Assembly: GCF_000756665.1 (NCBI RefSeq)
Contig: NZ_ARXV01000015.1
Location: 42,009-106,008 of the forward strand
Source: Alcanivorax nanhaiticus
GTDB taxonomy: Bacteria; Pseudomonadota; Gammaproteobacteria; Pseudomonadales; Alcanivoracaceae
Reading direction: 5' to 3'
Length of the DNA: 64,000 nucleotides
Each line of letters opens with the position of its first letter. Positions within the stretch are counted from its first letter, which is position 1. A program made the translations under genes and the position numbers. The notes under the pieces were generated by a model. It was not told where the DNA came from. It saw only the letters and a program-made list of their open reading frames with translations, and searched no databases. Shown here piece by piece: positions 36,371 to 45,338 of the stretch.

Positions 36371-36482
36371 CTTTTGGTACCGTCTAAAGTGCAACTTTTA
36401 ACCTAATACTTTTGTATAGGAATAAAGTTGCGCTGGTCTACGACTATAGTGTGAGGGTGCTCACACCCGAAAGTACCAAAAG
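36371..36482. repeat. 112-base segment bounded by a perfect 10-base inverted repeat
   Basis: CTTTTGGTAC (36371-36380) and GTACCAAAAG (36473-36482) face each other between ispH and the pilin operon. Inside is a perfect hairpin GTGTGAG-GGTG-CTCACAC (36449-36466) and an AT-rich stretch with TATAGT at 36445-36450. It may be promoter/regulatory DNA of the pilin operon or a small palindromic insertion. Confidence 0.55.
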
Positions 36483-36510
36483 TCATTAATTTTCAGCAGC
36501 TTATACCGTT

Positions 36511-36519
36511 TGGCGCCAC
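36511..36519 (+). promoter_or_regulatory. AlgR-like site upstream of fimU, weak
   Basis: CCGTTTGGC resembles the AlgR consensus CCGTTCGTC (7 of 9). In Pseudomonas AlgR activates the fimU-pilVWXY1Y2E operon, so the location is apt; the match alone is weak. Confidence 0.25.
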
Positions 36520-36598
36520 TGGTTGCCCGTCCATCACTCCTGCATTGATGGTTGACACCGGCTTGTTAAAGTTAATTCAACTGGAAAGGGGTGTCGAT

Positions 36599-37120
36599 GT
36601 GAGAACAAGTGGAAAGCGGACATTTCAGGCGGGTTTTACGCTGGTGGAAGCTATGGTGGTGCTGATGATATTCGGCGTCGTTGCCGCAATTGCCATGCCA
36701 TCGATGGAGCGCTCTGTCACTCAATCACAAGTTAAAAAAGCAGCTCGAGACTTGGCTATGACTATTAATACAGCCCGTGCTTATGCGGTCAGTCGCAGGG
36801 AATCTATTGTTATTGAGGCCGACGGAGGGGATAGCGGTAACGAGTGGGGAAACTCGGGTTGGGTATTGCGATTGCCTGCCGGTGTTGATGGTGACCAAGC
36901 CTTTGAGACCCCGAATAAGATTCTGGTTGATGAAACCAAAGCAGATGTCGACTCTTTCTCCATTGGTGCGGATGGCCGTATTTACAATGCAGCGGGCACG
37001 GCAGTTATTGCACAACTGAACTTTGAAATTTGCCCCACTGTGACGACTGGAGTCGTGGGGAGGAAGCTTGAAGTGAACGTCTTTGGAAAGGTCCGGATAT
37101 CGGATAAGAGGGACTGCTGA
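36599..37120 (+). CDS. fimU: Minor pilin FimU (GspH/FimT type)
   Basis: 173-residue type IV prepilin. From GTG at 36599 (GGAAAGGGG at good spacing) it has the leader MRTSGKRTFQAG cut before FTLVEAMVVLMIF by the prepilin peptidase, with Glu5 conserved and a hydrophobic helix. The C-terminal GspH-type domain contains SRRESIVIEA and ends in two cysteines (ICPT, RDC) that could pair. First gene of the minor-pilin operon that forms the pilus-tip priming complex. pilV starts on its stop codon (TGATG). Confidence 0.88.
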   Translation: MRTSGKRTFQAGFTLVEAMVVLMIFGVVAAIAMPSMERSVTQSQVKKAARDLAMTINTARAYAVSRRESIVIEADGGDSGNEWGNSGWVLRLPAGVDGDQAFETPNKILVDETKADVDSFSIGADGRIYNAAGTAVIAQLNFEICPTVTTGVVGRKLEVNVFGKVRISDKRDC

Positions 37121-37629
37121 TGCGAGCAAATAAAGTGCCAGGCATTTATCGGCAGGGTGGTTTTAGCATGCTGGAAGTGCTTATGGCTGTGCTGGTTATG
37201 GCTGTTGGCGTGCTTGGCTACGCAGGGTTGCAGCTACGGGCTCTGGATTCAACCAATCAGGCTTATGCAAGAAGTCAGGCTACATTGCTGGCGCAAGCTA
37301 CAGTAGAAAGGATACTTGCTAACCCTAGTGAGTACGCCTATTACATCGATTCTGATAATTGGCCGACCACTGTTCCGTCATCAACAGTAGATGACAGTTG
37401 TAATAAAGCGGACTGCTTGCCTGATGCTGTTGCAAAGTGGGATGTAGCGCAACTTCGATGGCAAACTTGGAATTTATTGCCTGCGGGGAGGGTAGATGTC
37501 TCTCCTTGTATAGGAAGTCAATTGCAATGTGTGAGGGTTGCATGGAATGAGACTTTGCCGAGCGAGTGTGAGGACGCTAACGCTGTGGTCGCTGGCATCG
37601 ATTGCTTTGTTGTAGAGGTGCTGCCATGA
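37120..37629 (+). CDS. pilV: Minor pilin PilV
   Basis: 169-residue prepilin with leader ending QGG and mature FSMLEVLMAVLVMAVGVLGYAG, the PilV signature, followed by a globular part with six cysteines. Part of the priming complex for type IV pilus assembly. Overlaps both neighbours by one to four bases (TGATG with fimU, ATGA with pilW). Confidence 0.92.
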   Translation: MRANKVPGIYRQGGFSMLEVLMAVLVMAVGVLGYAGLQLRALDSTNQAYARSQATLLAQATVERILANPSEYAYYIDSDNWPTTVPSSTVDDSCNKADCLPDAVAKWDVAQLRWQTWNLLPAGRVDVSPCIGSQLQCVRVAWNETLPSECEDANAVVAGIDCFVVEVLP

Positions 37630-38459
37630 AGCGGTTGGTTAAAGGTTTTAGCCTTGTTGAACTACTAATTGCGCTTGTTATCGGTCTGGTTGTCAGTATG
37701 GTCGCGGCACAGATATTTACTGCGAATCTGAGGAGTTCAGAAACTCAGCGTGTCATGACTGAAGTTCAGGAGTCAGGCCGTTATGCTTTGCAGATGCTGG
37801 CTTCAGATATTCGGAGAGCAGGGATGCCCCGCTCTGACGCCTCTCTAGCGGAAGGTAATGCGGGGTATATCACCACCCCCATTGTTTTTGGTGTCGATGC
37901 TAGTCAGGAGGGTGGGAATACTGATGCCGACAATGACCAGATTGCATTTCGTTTCTACGGTGTTTCCGACTGTGAGGGAGAAACTGCTGCTGGAGCTACC
38001 TTTGATGACCCCGCGCTAATCGTTAATACCTACTATATCCAGAAAAATGCGGACGGAATTAATGAACTCTTCTGCCGAGGCGATGTAAATGCAGCAACGA
38101 CAGGAGCAGCGATGATTAGCGGGGTGGATAGTTTTCAGGTTCAGTATGGTCTTGATCGCCCTATGACTGCGGGTGAGTCGCGGCTGGATCGTGTTGCTTT
38201 CGCAGGCCGCTATGTAAATGCAGATCAAGTTACTGCTGCTGAGTCTGTAGTGAGTGTACGAGTGGCGCTGTTGATCAGTGCAGAGGTCGATAATTTGCCA
38301 GACCTGAAAAATGATCAAGTCTTCCAGGTACTGGATAAGACGCTGACTAATGGAGAGGGGGTCTTGCAGGAAGCTAAAATGCGACGCCTTTTCATGTCTA
38401 CGGTTAAGCTGAGAAATTTGCCGCAACAAGGGGTTCTTCCTAATGACATCCTTATCTAA
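37626..38459 (+). CDS. pilW: Minor pilin PilW
   Basis: 277 residues from the ATG at 37626, which overlaps the pilV stop. Leader MKRLVKG then FSLVELLIALVIGLVVSMVAAQIF with Glu5, then the larger C-terminal domain typical of PilW (QESGRYALQMLASDIRRAGM). Pilus priming component. Overlaps pilX by 17 bases. Confidence 0.92.
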   Translation: MKRLVKGFSLVELLIALVIGLVVSMVAAQIFTANLRSSETQRVMTEVQESGRYALQMLASDIRRAGMPRSDASLAEGNAGYITTPIVFGVDASQEGGNTDADNDQIAFRFYGVSDCEGETAAGATFDDPALIVNTYYIQKNADGINELFCRGDVNAATTGAAMISGVDSFQVQYGLDRPMTAGESRLDRVAFAGRYVNADQVTAAESVVSVRVALLISAEVDNLPDLKNDQVFQVLDKTLTNGEGVLQEAKMRRLFMSTVKLRNLPQQGVLPNDILI

Positions 38460-38994
38460 TCAACGAGGTGCTGCTCTGTTGGTGGCGCTGATGATTTTGT
38501 CCATCGTTTCAATTTTGGGTGTGGTTGCAATGCGGACGAGTATGTTTAACGCCAAGATTACAACTACTGCGCAAGTGTCGACGATTACTTTTGATGGCGC
38601 TGAATCCGCTTTGTCAGCTGTCTATAACGAGGCTGTTTTCATGCCGCAGACGGATCCGGGCTCCATTATTTTTCAGCTGGTCAATGGGTACCAGAATGGG
38701 GTGAGTGAAGTCATTGATCGTTGTATCGGTAAGAACAAGGGCGAGCTTTTTATGGCCAAGGCATGTGGTCAAAGTGATGTTGCTGACTCCAGACAGCTAT
38801 TGCGTGCAGGCTCCAGAACTGTGATGAAAGGCTTTTCTTCTGCGCCTTACCTAAGTTCTATCAGTTCCTCTGGAGGCTCAAGCGTTAACTTTGTTTGGTA
38901 TGAGTTTATGTCTATCGGTAAGGGCGAAGTCGCAGTTTTTGATGCAGAACAGCTCAATGAGCAGCATTTTGCCAAGATTGGGATAGCGTTCTAA
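38443..38994 (+). CDS. pilX: Minor pilin-associated PilX
   Basis: 183 residues. N-terminal MTSLSNQRGAALLVALMILS is the PilX N-terminal pattern: cleavage after RG, AALLVALMIL helix, no Glu5, as in GspK-like tip pilins. Works with PilV, PilW and PilY1 at the pilus tip. A 43-base gap precedes pilY1. Confidence 0.88.
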   Translation: MTSLSNQRGAALLVALMILSIVSILGVVAMRTSMFNAKITTTAQVSTITFDGAESALSAVYNEAVFMPQTDPGSIIFQLVNGYQNGVSEVIDRCIGKNKGELFMAKACGQSDVADSRQLLRAGSRTVMKGFSSAPYLSSISSSGGSSVNFVWYEFMSIGKGEVAVFDAEQLNEQHFAKIGIAF

Positions 38995-39037
38995 TAAAGG
39001 CCTTTGGGCTGAGCAGCGGAATTGCCGGGGAATGATA

Positions 39038-42000
39038 ATGAAAACGCGTAAACAAATTTTTCAAAGCACCGCGTTGGCGATGGCGATATTGCTCGCTGCG
39101 CCTGTGATAAAAGCGGAAGATACTGAGATTTATTTCAATACAATTGATGGTGACAATACAGCACCCGTGAATTTGGTATTGCTACTGGATACATCAGGAA
39201 GTATGTCGAACACTGTATGTGTGGATGATGCCTGTAGCAGCAAGAATGCCAAAATGTCTGAGTTGCAGATCGCCTTGCGTCGAGTGATTGATACCCTTGG
39301 CTCAAACGCGAGAATTGGCTTGGGGCGTTATAACAAGAGCAATGTGGGGGGGCGTCTTGTTTATCCAGTCAGGGGGCTGGATGAAGTCGATTCGGATGGC
39401 GCTGTGCGTAGTTCCGTGCTCAGAGATTCCGGTGATGGATTTCAGTACAGCGGGAAGGCTGTGAATTTAGGTACAAATGATATACCTCTGCCTAACGGTG
39501 GTGCGGACAATGGGCGGGTAGGTTTTCTTTTTGAGGACTTGGATGTTCCTCGTTATGCCAAAATTACTAAGGCTTACATCGAGGTTCAATCGAGCGAGTA
39601 CACATCGGATAACATTAATATCGATCTGGCTTACGAGGATGTAGGGAGTTCTGAGCCTTTTTCCGTCACGGATATCCAGTCTCGCACCTGGGTTGGTGGT
39701 TATGGTGGTCCGCTCAATACGACTTGGGGGTGGGGGGAGCTCTATCAGATCGATGCGACCAAGCTTGTCCAGGATGCGGTGGATCGTGCGAGCTGGTGTG
39801 GCGGTAATGATTTGGCGTTGAGTATGACTAACGCTACGCCAGGGGATACTACGACTCGTCTGATTAAAGCTTTTGATGATCGAGCAGGTGCTCCACCGGC
39901 TTTGGTGGTTGAGTGGGATTACAATGTGAACCCGGCGACATTGAATGCGGGCGACCCTAATTACAATGACTCTCTGTCCTGTGGTTCTGGGATTAAGGCA
40001 AACATTGGTAGCCCGCTGGACGATGGTGTCGAATATGGTTCGGGCGGCGTGGATCTGGAAGATAAGTATCTGGAGCTCAGAGCCAGTGATTTTGGTGCAG
40101 GTTTACGGTTTCCTCGATTAGCTCTAGATGGCAGGGTCGCACTGCCGAAGCCTGATGTGATCCAGTCTGCCTATCTTTATGTCCGTGGCCGGACAAATGA
40201 TAGCTATGTAGGTGGAGATTTTGTTGTGCAGGGACTGGTCAACGGAGTTGATGCCTCTACAACACCACCAACCCCCCTTTATGTCGATGAATTTACGACA
40301 GCAACCAACAATATTTCATCACGCCCAGTGAGTGCCGCGAAGGTGGTGCACACGATTACTGGTAATTTCAGGCAGTGGCATAAAATTGATGTGACTACAG
40401 TATTGCAGGAAATTATATCTAACCAGTATTGGGTTAAAAACGGTGACTTTGGCTTAGCATTGAGCCTGCAGGGCACAGGTTCGCAGCAGTACCAGATTTA
40501 CGCTTCAGAGTATGGTGCAGCCTCGGCACCCTATATTGAAATTCAGGCGCTGAGTGCTGAAACAGCTGCTTTCCTGCCCCGCGTTCGGGACCGACTCAAG
40601 GAAAAAATCAATGCTCTTACCGCGGATGGTGGCACCCCCACTATGGAGAGTTATTCAGAGATGGGGCGTTATCTGCTTGGGGAGGCGCCGCGCTATGCTC
40701 AAAACTATGATGATTCAGTAGAGTATGTCGATCCTAGTACCAAAAAGCGTTATTTATCTCCGTCGGATCGGTATCCCTTTGCACGAAGCTGTACCTCTAA
40801 TCATATTATTACCCTGTCAGATGGTATGCCGACCAATGATGGTGACCACGAAGCGGTGGAGAGTTTAACGGGCAGTCGCGATTGTACTAGTGGTGCAAGC
40901 TCTCAGGATCAGCGTAGCTATAACTGTCAGATACAGCTCTCAACTTGGCTGTTTGATGGGACCAAGAATGGTTTGGGGCAGCCGATCACCACGCACTCAA
41001 TCGGGTTTGATGTGCCGCCAGACTTGCAGGAAAATTTCCGGAATGTGGCTAGGGCTTCAAATGGTCAATACGCCTCTGCCCGAAATGCCCAGGACCTTGA
41101 GGCTGTTTTTTCGGAAATTATTAACAGTATCACCGTCGAAAATACTTCCCTGGCTGCGCCAGGGGTTGCGGTGAACCAGCTTAGCCGGCTGGATTTCTTG
41201 GATCAGACTTACTTCTCAGTTTTCAAGCCAGATGCCTCGTTTTCTGTCTGGGAAGGAAATATGAAGCGTTATCGTATTTCCAGCGATGGAGCGGGAGGAG
41301 TTCAGATCTACGATCAACGCGGGCTGCAGGCGATTGATCCGAATACCGGTTTCTTCAAGGATACTGCTACCAGCTGGTGGGGAACTGCGGAAGATGGCGC
41401 AACGGTCGGCCTGGGTGGAGCGCGCAATCAGGTCACTCCAGATACCCGACGTTTGTTTGTGGCGACCTCGTCGCCATCGGCAGGTGGTAGTACAACGGCG
41501 ACGACGGCAACCGGTTCAACCCTTACTGAATACACTGCGTATGACAAAATATCGAAGGTGAATCTAGGTTTGCCTAGCACAGCTAGTGACCTTCAGCATC
41601 AGCAGATGTATGCGTACCTTATGAATACTTGGGGCGATCCACTGCACTCTGTTCCAATTCTTGTTAACTACGGCTTCAGTGGTTCTTTTGAAGATGCAGT
41701 AGGAAATCCCGATCAGCAGGATAACACCATCTTTGTCAGCACAAATGATGGCATGCTGCACGCTGTAGATGCGAAAACGGGTAAAGAGCAGTCAGCTTTT
41801 ATGCCTTATGAAATTTTACAGCAAACAGCTGAGAGATATGGTGAGCCTAAACTTCTTCAGCCCGATAACAGGAGAACGACGTATGGATTGGATAGTTCTT
41901 GGACTGTATGGCGGAAGGGAGAAAGCAATGCTAGTGCTAAGGCCGTATATGCTTTTGGTGGAATGCGTCGGGGTGGCAAGAATTACTATGCATTGAATTA

Positions 42001-43228
42001 CACTGACAGATCTTCGCCGAAGCTGATGTGGGTAGCTAAGGGGGGGAGCGGGTCATTTGCTGAGATGGGGCAGACTTGGTCTGAACCGACTTTTGGGTTT
42101 ATCCAGGTAAGTGGCAATAAAATTCCTGTGCTGGTCTTTGGCGGGGGGTATAGTCCTGATGATCATGATGATGTCACGACTGTTAGCTCTAGTGATAAAG
42201 AGGGCAATGCTATTTACATGGTCAACGCCATGACTGGAGCCTTGATTTGGAAGGTGTCAGGTGGTGACCTTAAGTGGTCGATTCCTGGCTCGGTCGCGAC
42301 GATCGATTACAACTTCGATGGTGTGATTGATTTTCTGTATGCGGCTGACTTGGGGGGGCAGATCATTAGGGTAGATCTAAAACAGAACCCGGGTTCCATT
42401 GGCGATCTGGTGCAGCGGACTGAAGTGGTTGCCAAGCTGGGGGCCAGTGAGTCGAGCGGGAAGTTGAACCAGCGTCGTTTCTATGAGGCTCCAGCTGTGC
42501 AATTGGGTTATAGAGATGGAAAGCAAAGCTTCCAGATTATGATTGGTAGTGGTTATCGGGCGCATCCGCTGGACGAGCAAACGCAGGATCGTATTTATGC
42601 GATCGATGACTATGAGCCGATTAGTCACATTGCAGATTCCTATCAAGATCAATCAGCAGTGACACATGGTGATCTTTTAGATGTGACTACGGATTACTCT
42701 CCCTCTCTAACAGGGAAGAAAGGTTACTACATCGACTTGGATCGGTCTGTGGGAGAGAAGGTGCTCTCTACGCCTTCATCGTTGTTTGGCTTGGCCTATT
42801 TCACTACATACGTTAATGAGAGTGATGACCTCAATGAGTGTCAGTCTATCCCTGGTGGTGGGCGGGCATATATTGTTAATGCAATTGATGGCAGTCCTGC
42901 AGCAGATTTAAATAATGATGGGCAGGTAGACAACCCTAATTCACGCTACGAAGAGCTTGGTAATCAGGGTATTCCTCCAACCCCTCAGATTTTCATTCCG
43001 CCGTCTACCGATGATGGTGATGATGATAGTGGAGGAGAGGATGATTGGATGCTTAATGCTGATGTTGAATGTCCTTCTATCGAATATGCGGTGCTGATTG
43101 GTACGTCCATCATTACCGGGAATGGGATTAGTTCATGTGGGGTTGAAAAACGTCAATGGCGTGAGCTGGAGTCTGAGCAGCAAGCAGCTGAAAGGTTGAA
43201 AAAATATAGCGGAGCGGCAACCCCATGA
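39038..43228 (+). CDS. pilY1: PilY1 pilus-tip adhesin with split VWA domain
   Basis: Large calcium-binding tip adhesin and mechanosensor of type IV pili; 1396 residues from ATG 39038 (GGGGA upstream; the ATG at 39032 is too close). Signal peptide to about Ala27. VWA domain starts with MIDAS DTSGS (51-55), but its Thr (GGTPT, about 533) and SDGMPTND follow only after an insertion at about 115-510. The insertion holds two similar beta-rich modules (AKITKAYIEVQSS and VIQSAYLYVRGR; each later W..g.DlAls and a P-rich end strand). C-terminal PilY1 beta-propeller carries calcium loops DYNFDGVID (about 1090) and DLNNDGQVD (about 1290). Longer than the roughly 1160 residues of P. aeruginosa PilY1. Confidence 0.93.
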   Translation: MKTRKQIFQSTALAMAILLAAPVIKAEDTEIYFNTIDGDNTAPVNLVLLLDTSGSMSNTVCVDDACSSKNAKMSELQIALRRVIDTLGSNARIGLGRYNKSNVGGRLVYPVRGLDEVDSDGAVRSSVLRDSGDGFQYSGKAVNLGTNDIPLPNGGADNGRVGFLFEDLDVPRYAKITKAYIEVQSSEYTSDNINIDLAYEDVGSSEPFSVTDIQSRTWVGGYGGPLNTTWGWGELYQIDATKLVQDAVDRASWCGGNDLALSMTNATPGDTTTRLIKAFDDRAGAPPALVVEWDYNVNPATLNAGDPNYNDSLSCGSGIKANIGSPLDDGVEYGSGGVDLEDKYLELRASDFGAGLRFPRLALDGRVALPKPDVIQSAYLYVRGRTNDSYVGGDFVVQGLVNGVDASTTPPTPLYVDEFTTATNNISSRPVSAAKVVHTITGNFRQWHKIDVTTVLQEIISNQYWVKNGDFGLALSLQGTGSQQYQIYASEYGAASAPYIEIQALSAETAAFLPRVRDRLKEKINALTADGGTPTMESYSEMGRYLLGEAPRYAQNYDDSVEYVDPSTKKRYLSPSDRYPFARSCTSNHIITLSDGMPTNDGDHEAVESLTGSRDCTSGASSQDQRSYNCQIQLSTWLFDGTKNGLGQPITTHSIGFDVPPDLQENFRNVARASNGQYASARNAQDLEAVFSEIINSITVENTSLAAPGVAVNQLSRLDFLDQTYFSVFKPDASFSVWEGNMKRYRISSDGAGGVQIYDQRGLQAIDPNTGFFKDTATSWWGTAEDGATVGLGGARNQVTPDTRRLFVATSSPSAGGSTTATTATGSTLTEYTAYDKISKVNLGLPSTASDLQHQQMYAYLMNTWGDPLHSVPILVNYGFSGSFEDAVGNPDQQDNTIFVSTNDGMLHAVDAKTGKEQSAFMPYEILQQTAERYGEPKLLQPDNRRTTYGLDSSWTVWRKGESNASAKAVYAFGGMRRGGKNYYALNYTDRSSPKLMWVAKGGSGSFAEMGQTWSEPTFGFIQVSGNKIPVLVFGGGYSPDDHDDVTTVSSSDKEGNAIYMVNAMTGALIWKVSGGDLKWSIPGSVATIDYNFDGVIDFLYAADLGGQIIRVDLKQNPGSIGDLVQRTEVVAKLGASESSGKLNQRRFYEAPAVQLGYRDGKQSFQIMIGSGYRAHPLDEQTQDRIYAIDDYEPISHIADSYQDQSAVTHGDLLDVTTDYSPSLTGKKGYYIDLDRSVGEKVLSTPSSLFGLAYFTTYVNESDDLNECQSIPGGGRAYIVNAIDGSPAADLNNDGQVDNPNSRYEELGNQGIPPTPQIFIPPSTDDGDDDSGGEDDWMLNADVECPSIEYAVLIGTSIITGNGISSCGVEKRQWRELESEQQAAERLKKYSGAATP

Positions 43229-43659
43229 TGAACATGAGAAAGTCAAAAGCGTTTACTTTAATCGAGTTGCTTATAGTGATTGCGATTATCTCTGTTCTAG
43301 CAGCGATTTCTTTCCCTAGTTATGTTGCTTATATGGAGAGAACTCATCGTTTGGATACCCAGTCCAGCATGTTGGATTTGGCTTCTTCGCTTGAGATATA
43401 TCGTTCACAAAATCTGTCATATCAGGGGGCAAAGGTGTCTGATCTCGCCCCTTCTTTGGCAAATAATCAGTTTTACACCATTGTGCTTAGCCCTGACCCT
43501 TTGCCGGCTGGCTCCCAGGACTATGAAATTACTGCAACACCCAAAAGTACCGAACGAATGAAGGGAACTGGAGCTATGAAATTAAACAGTAATGGTGAGT
43601 CTTGCTGGGATGAAACCAGTGATACTAGTTGTACCTATGGGACTCATAGCTGGAATTAA
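43225..43659 (+). CDS. pilE: Minor pilin PilE
   Basis: 144-residue prepilin: leader then FTLIELLIVIAIISVLAAISFPSY with Glu5, and a short C-terminal domain with one Cys pair (CWDETSDTSC). Odd point: the residue before the mature Phe is Ala (MRKSKA-F), not the nearly invariant Gly. The start overlaps the pilY1 stop (ATGA), and no pilY2 lies between them. Its stop overlaps the convergent fimT stop by 4 bases. Confidence 0.9.
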   Translation: MMNMRKSKAFTLIELLIVIAIISVLAAISFPSYVAYMERTHRLDTQSSMLDLASSLEIYRSQNLSYQGAKVSDLAPSLANNQFYTIVLSPDPLPAGSQDYEITATPKSTERMKGTGAMKLNSNGESCWDETSDTSCTYGTHSWN

Positions 43660-44165
43660 CCCTGATGTTCCATGCACTGTGAGTGTGGCGCGGGTGGCAG
43701 ACCGGTTTTCAGTCGCCCGCGCCAGTTCATGATCAGTGTGGTTCCGAGGTTCTTGTCACAGATCAAGAAGTGTCCGTTCTGAAATTGCAGGGCTCCCTGA
43801 GCGTTGTAGTATAGGTAATCCTGCTTTCCCCAACCGTTCCTGATGATCCTCTGTTGCTCGCCGGTTTCCAGTATTTGCAGTGTCGGTTCACTGGCATCCT
43901 GTTGGTGGTTGTCGTTGCTGTCGTGGAAAACGACCAGTGGCCCTTTCTGAAATCCATTGCAGGCCGTGCTTTTATCGCAAACATGAATGCCTCCCCGGCT
44001 CACTGATTCGGCGCGGGCGTATTGCAGAAAACCGGCTAGGGCGTTGCGTTTGGCAATTAATCGCTGTTTGGGAAGAAAGTTATTGCTGAAGCCATGGCTC
44101 AGAATCAGCAGGACTGAGAGAATGGTAACGGTAACTAGTAGCTCAACGAGCGTGAATCCTTTCAT
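43656..44165 (-). CDS. fimT: GspH/FimT-type pseudopilin
   Basis: 169-residue prepilin with leader MKG then FTLVELLVTVTILSVLLILSHG, Glu5 present, and a GspH-type domain (YARAESVSRGGIHVCDKS, two Cys near ACN and ICD). GGAG lies seven bases before the ATG at 44165; a 28-codon upstream extension is rejected. In P. aeruginosa fimT lies at the fimU end on the same strand; here it is at the other end and inverted. In related bacteria FimT binds DNA during natural transformation, a possible role here. Confidence 0.85.
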   Translation of the reverse strand: MKGFTLVELLVTVTILSVLLILSHGFSNNFLPKQRLIAKRNALAGFLQYARAESVSRGGIHVCDKSTACNGFQKGPLVVFHDSNDNHQQDASEPTLQILETGEQQRIIRNGWGKQDYLYYNAQGALQFQNGHFLICDKNLGTTLIMNWRGRLKTGLPPAPHSQCMEHQG

Positions 44166-44231
44166 CTGAAGTCTCCTTTGCCTCGAATTATTAGTGCAAC
44201 GGAGATAAGGGGAAATGAGGTGATTGATTAA

Positions 44232-45338
44232 GTGGCCGTAATTCATCACGTAAACCCTGCGGAGACATTCTGCGTGATCGGCGCAGGAATCGTAGGACAG
44301 CTTACCGCTCTGGCCTTATTGGATAGGGGGTGGCGCAGGGGAATTCTTGTCGAGAACGCTATGCCTCCTGCATCTCTGGCCGGTGGTGGAATCCTTAGCC
44401 CGATGTTTCCCTGGCGTTACACTGCGGAGCTAAATCGATTGGCGGAGCCGGGTTGTCACGCCTATGCGCGGTTGTCAGAGCGGCTGGCAGCAGCAGGATG
44501 TATTGGTAATGACGAGTTTTTCCGCTCGGGTATCTGGATGGAGCTTCTACCAAATGAGGCAGAAGCTCTGGCCGATTGGCGTGAATATACCCTGCAACAT
44601 TACAGGTTAGAGCCTCGGTTTCTGAATGAAGAGAATCGGGAAGGCGTTTATTTTCCGGATCTGGGGTCAATTCGAAGTACGGGGATTATGCGGGGGCTGC
44701 GCCAGTACTTGATCTCCAGAGGGGTGCGTTTTTGTCGTGGTGATGCCGTGGGGTGGCAAACGGGGCTTCACGGGCTGGAAGTGCGATTGCAACATGGCAG
44801 CGCAATTCATTGTGAGGTTCTTGTGGTTGCGGCTGGCGCAGGAGCGAAAGCGTTACTACCCACCGGGACAGAGCAGTTTCCCGCAAAAGGTGAGATGTTG
44901 ATGTATCGTCTGGGCGCTGACGCTCCCAAAGAATTGATTCTGGCGAGAGAGGGATATGCGATCCCCCGCAGTAATGGTGATACGGTGGTGGGTTCAACTC
45001 TTCGTATAGGAGATGATACACATTACCCGACGGTAACTGGGCGCTATCACCTGCAGCGCCTGGCTGAGACGCTACTATCTCAATGTCGGGGGCGGAAGCC
45101 TGATGCTCATTGGGCTGGGGTCAGGCCCGGTTTGGGCCGGGACTATCCCTACATTGGCCGGGTTCCTGGTGAGAAAAACGTGTATGCGGCCATTGGCCAT
45201 TATCGAAATGGACTGGTCTGTGCTCCCGCAAGTGCAACGTTGCTGGCGCAAATCATCTGTGGGGATGTCTGTGATCTGAATTCCGACGATTATTCGCTGC
45301 CGTCATCACGGTCCAATTCAAGCTTTTTGAGTCGATAA
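44232..45338 (+). CDS. thiO: FAD-dependent glycine oxidase ThiO-like
   Basis: 368-residue D-amino-acid-oxidase-family flavoenzyme. Dinucleotide motif FCVIGAGIVGQLTAL (GAGIVG 17-22), GGGILSPMFPWRY, and C-terminal RPGLGRDYPYIGRVPG with NVYAAIGHYRNG. ThiO oxidises glycine to the imine used for the thiamine thiazole ring. In Pseudomonas the homologue also sits beside fimT and pilR (the PA4548 position). Starts at GTG 44232. The last 49 bases overlap the convergent pilR end. Confidence 0.82.
   Translation: MAVIHHVNPAETFCVIGAGIVGQLTALALLDRGWRRGILVENAMPPASLAGGGILSPMFPWRYTAELNRLAEPGCHAYARLSERLAAAGCIGNDEFFRSGIWMELLPNEAEALADWREYTLQHYRLEPRFLNEENREGVYFPDLGSIRSTGIMRGLRQYLISRGVRFCRGDAVGWQTGLHGLEVRLQHGSAIHCEVLVVAAGAGAKALLPTGTEQFPAKGEMLMYRLGADAPKELILAREGYAIPRSNGDTVVGSTLRIGDDTHYPTVTGRYHLQRLAETLLSQCRGRKPDAHWAGVRPGLGRDYPYIGRVPGEKNVYAAIGHYRNGLVCAPASATLLAQIICGDVCDLNSDDYSLPSSRSNSSFLSR

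Noticed and set aside
36513..36529. Sigma-54 promoter ahead of fimU (TGGCGC and GTTGCC)
   Set aside because: The GG and GC elements are one base too far apart and the -24 match is poor.
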